Shown here one piece after another: positions 4,752 through 6,656 of a DNA stretch of 6,656 nucleotides; the stretch's first letter is position 1; every line of letters starts with the position of its first letter. The stretch is from Minisyncoccota bacterium (lineage in GTDB: Bacteria; Patescibacteriota; Minisyncoccia; UBA6257; 1-14-0-10-40-38). A program made the translations under genes and the position numbers. The DNA lies in NCBI GenBank assembly GCA_020052135.1, contig JAGVPS010000024.1, positions 1 through 6,656 of the forward strand, in the 5' to 3' direction. The notes beneath the pieces are model-generated. The model saw only the letters and a list, made by a program, of their open reading frames with translations. It searched no databases and was not told where the DNA came from.

Positions 4752-6477
4752 CAAGGCCGGGAATCGCTCCGGTTACTTCTTCTACCTCGCTCCACGTCGT
4801 TATACCCTGGAGCACCTTCAGCATGCCGTCCTGCCGCATGGTTACCATGCCGCGCGAAAGCGCATAGTGTAGTATTTCTGATTCGCCGGCTTGCCTCAAA
4901 ATCAATTCCTCGAGCTCATGTTCGGACCCAAGTTTTTTCTCACCTGTATTATTTTTTACCGATTCAAACTCGGGATCATTTAAGAGGAGCTCGAACGCCG
5001 CCACTCTGCCACGATATCCGCTTCCTGCGCACGCGGCGCAACCGACGGGTTCAAAAAGGGTTGGAGTGGCATACGGGTTAGCGTCTACTCGCGCCGGAAG
5101 ACTTTTTAAAAAATTCGCGATGAACGCTTGGAGCGGAGGGCGTATCTTTGTCGGTTTTTTACACTCGGCGCACAGTTTCCGCACAAGCCGCTGACCGATA
5201 ATCAAATTCAACGCCGGTCCTAAGCTTGTGGGCCGCACGCCCAAGTCGAGAAAACGAGGAATGGCTCCCGCCGCCTCATTGGCATGCACGGTTGAAAACA
5301 CGAGGTGTCCCGTAAGCGCGGCTTGAATCGCGATCTCCGCAGTTTCTTTGTCGCGCACTTCTCCCACAAGAATCGCGTCGGGGTCCTGGCGCATGATGGA
5401 CTTGAGGCCGTTCGCAAACGTATAGCCGGACTCCTCGTGTACCTGCGTCTGCTCAAGTCCGAGCACGTGATATTCCACCGGATCTTCGATGGTGATGATT
5501 TTGATTTCGGAGTTCAGCTTTGCTCTTAAAAAGGCGTACAGTGTCGTCGTTTTCCCTGATCCCGTAGGGCCGGTGTTTAAAATCATGCCGTTTGGTCGCT
5601 TTAGTTCCACCTCGATAATATCGAGGTCGTCTTTGCGCAACCCCAAGTCGGAAAGCGACAAATTAATTGCATCGGGGTCGAGGATGCGCATCACGATAAT
5701 CTCCCCGAATTCTGAGGGTGCGATGGCAACTCTGATTTCTACGTCTTTTGAGCCGAGACCGATCGTAAATCTGCCGTCCTGAGGACGATCAGCGACATTA
5801 ATTTTCAAATTCGAGAGGAGCTTTATCCGCGAAACAATGGCCGCGTACGCCTCGCTTCCAAAGCCTATATACACATCGTGCAGAATGCCGTCAACGCGAT
5901 AGCGGAGTTTTACTGCTTTTTCTTCTGGCTCGAAGTGGATGTCGGACGCTCGGTTTGCAAGCGCTCCCGCGATGGCGATCTCAAGCAAATCCGCGACCGA
6001 AAAATTTTCATAATCAAAGTTTTTAAAACGCGCGGTAGCTGTTTCGAGCGTTCCCACCTCTTTTTGTAAGGTAAGGATGCGGTCTTTTTCAATATTTACC
6101 CTGCTTGTAATCGGCGCCTTTGCTTTTGTGGCAAACGCATAAAAGCTCCATAAGTGTTCTAGGCCGTGGCGCGAACCCACGACTGTTTTTACGGAGAACC
6201 CGTGCGCCGCTAATTCTTTCTGTACTGCCGCGGTGTCTGGACTACCGGGATCAAGCACCGCTAAACCGACTTGTCCGCGCTTCTCGACAAACACCGCGAC
6301 TCCCGCCGCGCGCGCAGTTTTTTCATCAAGAAGCGCGAGCGCGTCAACGCTAACCGGCGCAGTAGTGAGATCAAGGTACTCGAGACCCGCGCGAAGCGCT
6401 CGTTGTTTTGCTTCACGCTCTTCAGCTTCCCGCCGAAGTTTTAATAATTTTTCGTCAAGTGCTTTTAAAGGAAGCAT
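4735..6477 (-). CDS. pilB: Type IV pilus assembly ATPase, PilB/GspE family
   Basis: Cytoplasmic hexameric ATPase of the secretion-ATPase superfamily that powers pilin polymerisation at the inner membrane. In this family it works with a PilC-type membrane platform. The 580-residue product has a charged helical N-terminus (1-30), a reduced MshEN/GspE-N domain (about 35-115), the N2 segment with ASDIHFEPEE at 177-186, Walker A GPTGSGKTTT at 303-312, the Asp box ITIEDPVEY at 328-336, Walker B DPDAILVGEVRD at 365-376, and the His box GHLVFSTVHAN at 390-400. A zinc-type tetracysteine (C436, C439, C480, C483) marks PilB/GspE rather than the retraction ATPase PilT. The start at 6477 is chosen because AAGGAGG precedes it by 11 bases. 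The last ~10 residues (GAIPGLESSLI) extend past the usual end, and the final five codons overlap the plus-strand RNA. No other pilus gene is in view. It may instead serve a GspE-like or DNA-uptake system. Confidence 0.93.
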   Translation of the reverse strand: MLPLKALDEKLLKLRREAEEREAKQRALRAGLEYLDLTTAPVSVDALALLDEKTARAAGVAVFVEKRGQVGLAVLDPGSPDTAAVQKELAAHGFSVKTVVGSRHGLEHLWSFYAFATKAKAPITSRVNIEKDRILTLQKEVGTLETATARFKNFDYENFSVADLLEIAIAGALANRASDIHFEPEEKAVKLRYRVDGILHDVYIGFGSEAYAAIVSRIKLLSNLKINVADRPQDGRFTIGLGSKDVEIRVAIAPSEFGEIIVMRILDPDAINLSLSDLGLRKDDLDIIEVELKRPNGMILNTGPTGSGKTTTLYAFLRAKLNSEIKIITIEDPVEYHVLGLEQTQVHEESGYTFANGLKSIMRQDPDAILVGEVRDKETAEIAIQAALTGHLVFSTVHANEAAGAIPRFLDLGVRPTSLGPALNLIIGQRLVRKLCAECKKPTKIRPPLQAFIANFLKSLPARVDANPYATPTLFEPVGCAACAGSGYRGRVAAFELLLNDPEFESVKNNTGEKKLGSEHELEELILRQAGESEILHYALSRGMVTMRQDGMLKVLQGITTWSEVEEVTGAIPGLESSLI

Positions 6478-6488
6478 GTGTCGGAATA

Positions 6489-6495
6489 CCTCCTT
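6489..6495 (-). promoter_or_regulatory. pilB: Strong ribosome binding site that fixes the pilB start
   Basis: AAGGAGG on the minus strand lies 11 bases before the ATG at 6477. It is the only full-consensus Shine-Dalgarno sequence before any gene here and argues against the upstream in-frame ATG at 6582, which would translate through transposon-end sequence. Confidence 0.75.
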
Positions 6496-6564
6496 ATCGT
6501 ATCTCAGCGTACGTTGCGGAGCAACCCCAGGAAACAGCGCAGTGGCGCGTTCTCCCCGCGTACA

Positions 6565-6576
6565 TTCAAGCTTGAA
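6565..6576. repeat. 12-bp palindrome over the transposase stop codon
   Basis: TTCAAGCTTGAA is a perfect 12-bp palindrome covering the end of the transposase gene and its TGA. It may be part of the inverted-repeat end of the insertion sequence; the other end is outside the window so this cannot be confirmed. Confidence 0.5.
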
Positions 6577-6656
6577 CTGCACCAGGTACCAGCCCTAAAA
6601 CAAAAACCTCGTGCGGAGTAAGATAGGCGAGGCGTTTGCGCGGTCGATGGTTGAGA
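6566..6656 (-). CDS. IS30-family transposase, C-terminal end only
   Basis: DDE transposase of an insertion sequence, of which only the last 30 codons are inside the window. The minus-strand frame reads LNHRPRKRLAYLTPHEVF at 6655-6602, then about a dozen more residues, to a TGA at 6568-6566. The pattern LNxRPRKxLxxxTPxEVF is the typical C-terminal end of IS30-family transposases, just after the catalytic Glu helix. The stop is at a natural place for the family, so the gene need not be broken; its N-terminal part lies beyond the window. It points the same way as pilB and ends 88 nt before the pilB ATG with no visible terminator between, so read-through into pilB is possible. The insertion sequence end probably lies within the next few tens of bases. 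Confidence 0.85.
   Translation of the reverse strand, partial: LNHRPRKRLAYLTPHEVFVLGLVPGAVQA

Noticed and set aside
4646..4867. Plus-strand 73-codon reading frame
   Set aside because: It covers the RNA hairpin and then runs antisense to conserved pilB codons; no ribosome binding site and no recognisable protein.
6496..6523. pilB promoter TTGCTC-17-TACGAT on the minus strand
   Set aside because: Only 3 of 6 and 4 of 6 matches, and the predicted start would fall inside the Shine-Dalgarno sequence.
6513..6525. Small hairpin GTTGC-GGA-GCAAC upstream of pilB
   Set aside because: A 5-bp stem with no T run; too short to call a terminator or regulator.
6478..6582. Longer pilB reading frame starting at ATG 6582
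   Set aside because: The 35 extra codons run over the transposase stop and the palindrome at its end, show no pilus ATPase similarity, and the full Shine-Dalgarno sequence points to 6477.

Overview
The window reads as a bacterial chromosome segment of mid GC content. It is probably from a Patescibacteria/CPR-type (Parcubacteria-like) genome. That placement is an inference from compact housekeeping genes, several starts without a Shine-Dalgarno site, candidate leaderless promoters, a type IV pilus ATPase and an IS30-type transposase end. No marker here proves it. TGA serves as an ordinary stop (tsaE, pilB), so the Gracilibacteria-type TGA=Gly code does not apply.

All protein genes lie on the minus strand. 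From right to left they are: the C-terminal end of an IS30-family transposase (6566-6656, cut by the window); a PilB/GspE-type pilus assembly ATPase (4735-6477); an intergenic block that holds a plus-strand RNA gene (about 4532-4751); a tightly packed run ruvB - tsaE - tig - clpP (4470 down to 1165); an intrinsic terminator (1098-1128); and tyrS (1074 to 1, missing its C-terminal end). The ruvB run has gaps of 6 nt, a 4-nt ATGA overlap and 13 nt, so it looks like one operon. It joins Holliday junction branch migration (RuvB), t6A tRNA modification (TsaE), nascent-chain folding (trigger factor) and proteolysis (ClpP). tyrS probably starts its own transcript.

The most interesting item is the plus-strand RNA locus. 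A promoter with a near-consensus -35, a 17-nt spacer and a TGn-extended -10 predicts a start near 4532. Five nucleotides later begins a 22-bp helix that closes on 4730-4751. Inside it is a 101-nt hairpin arm with a 19-bp base (4626-4726) and a smaller arm (4561-4619). All seven non-Watson-Crick positions in the two long helices are G-U pairs when read on the plus strand, and would be A-C mismatches on the minus strand. This points to a structured RNA of about 220 nt encoded on the plus strand. I do not recognise its family. Its 3' strand runs antisense through the last codons of pilB, and its promoter shares -35 bases with the ruvB promoter, which itself appears to give a leaderless mRNA.
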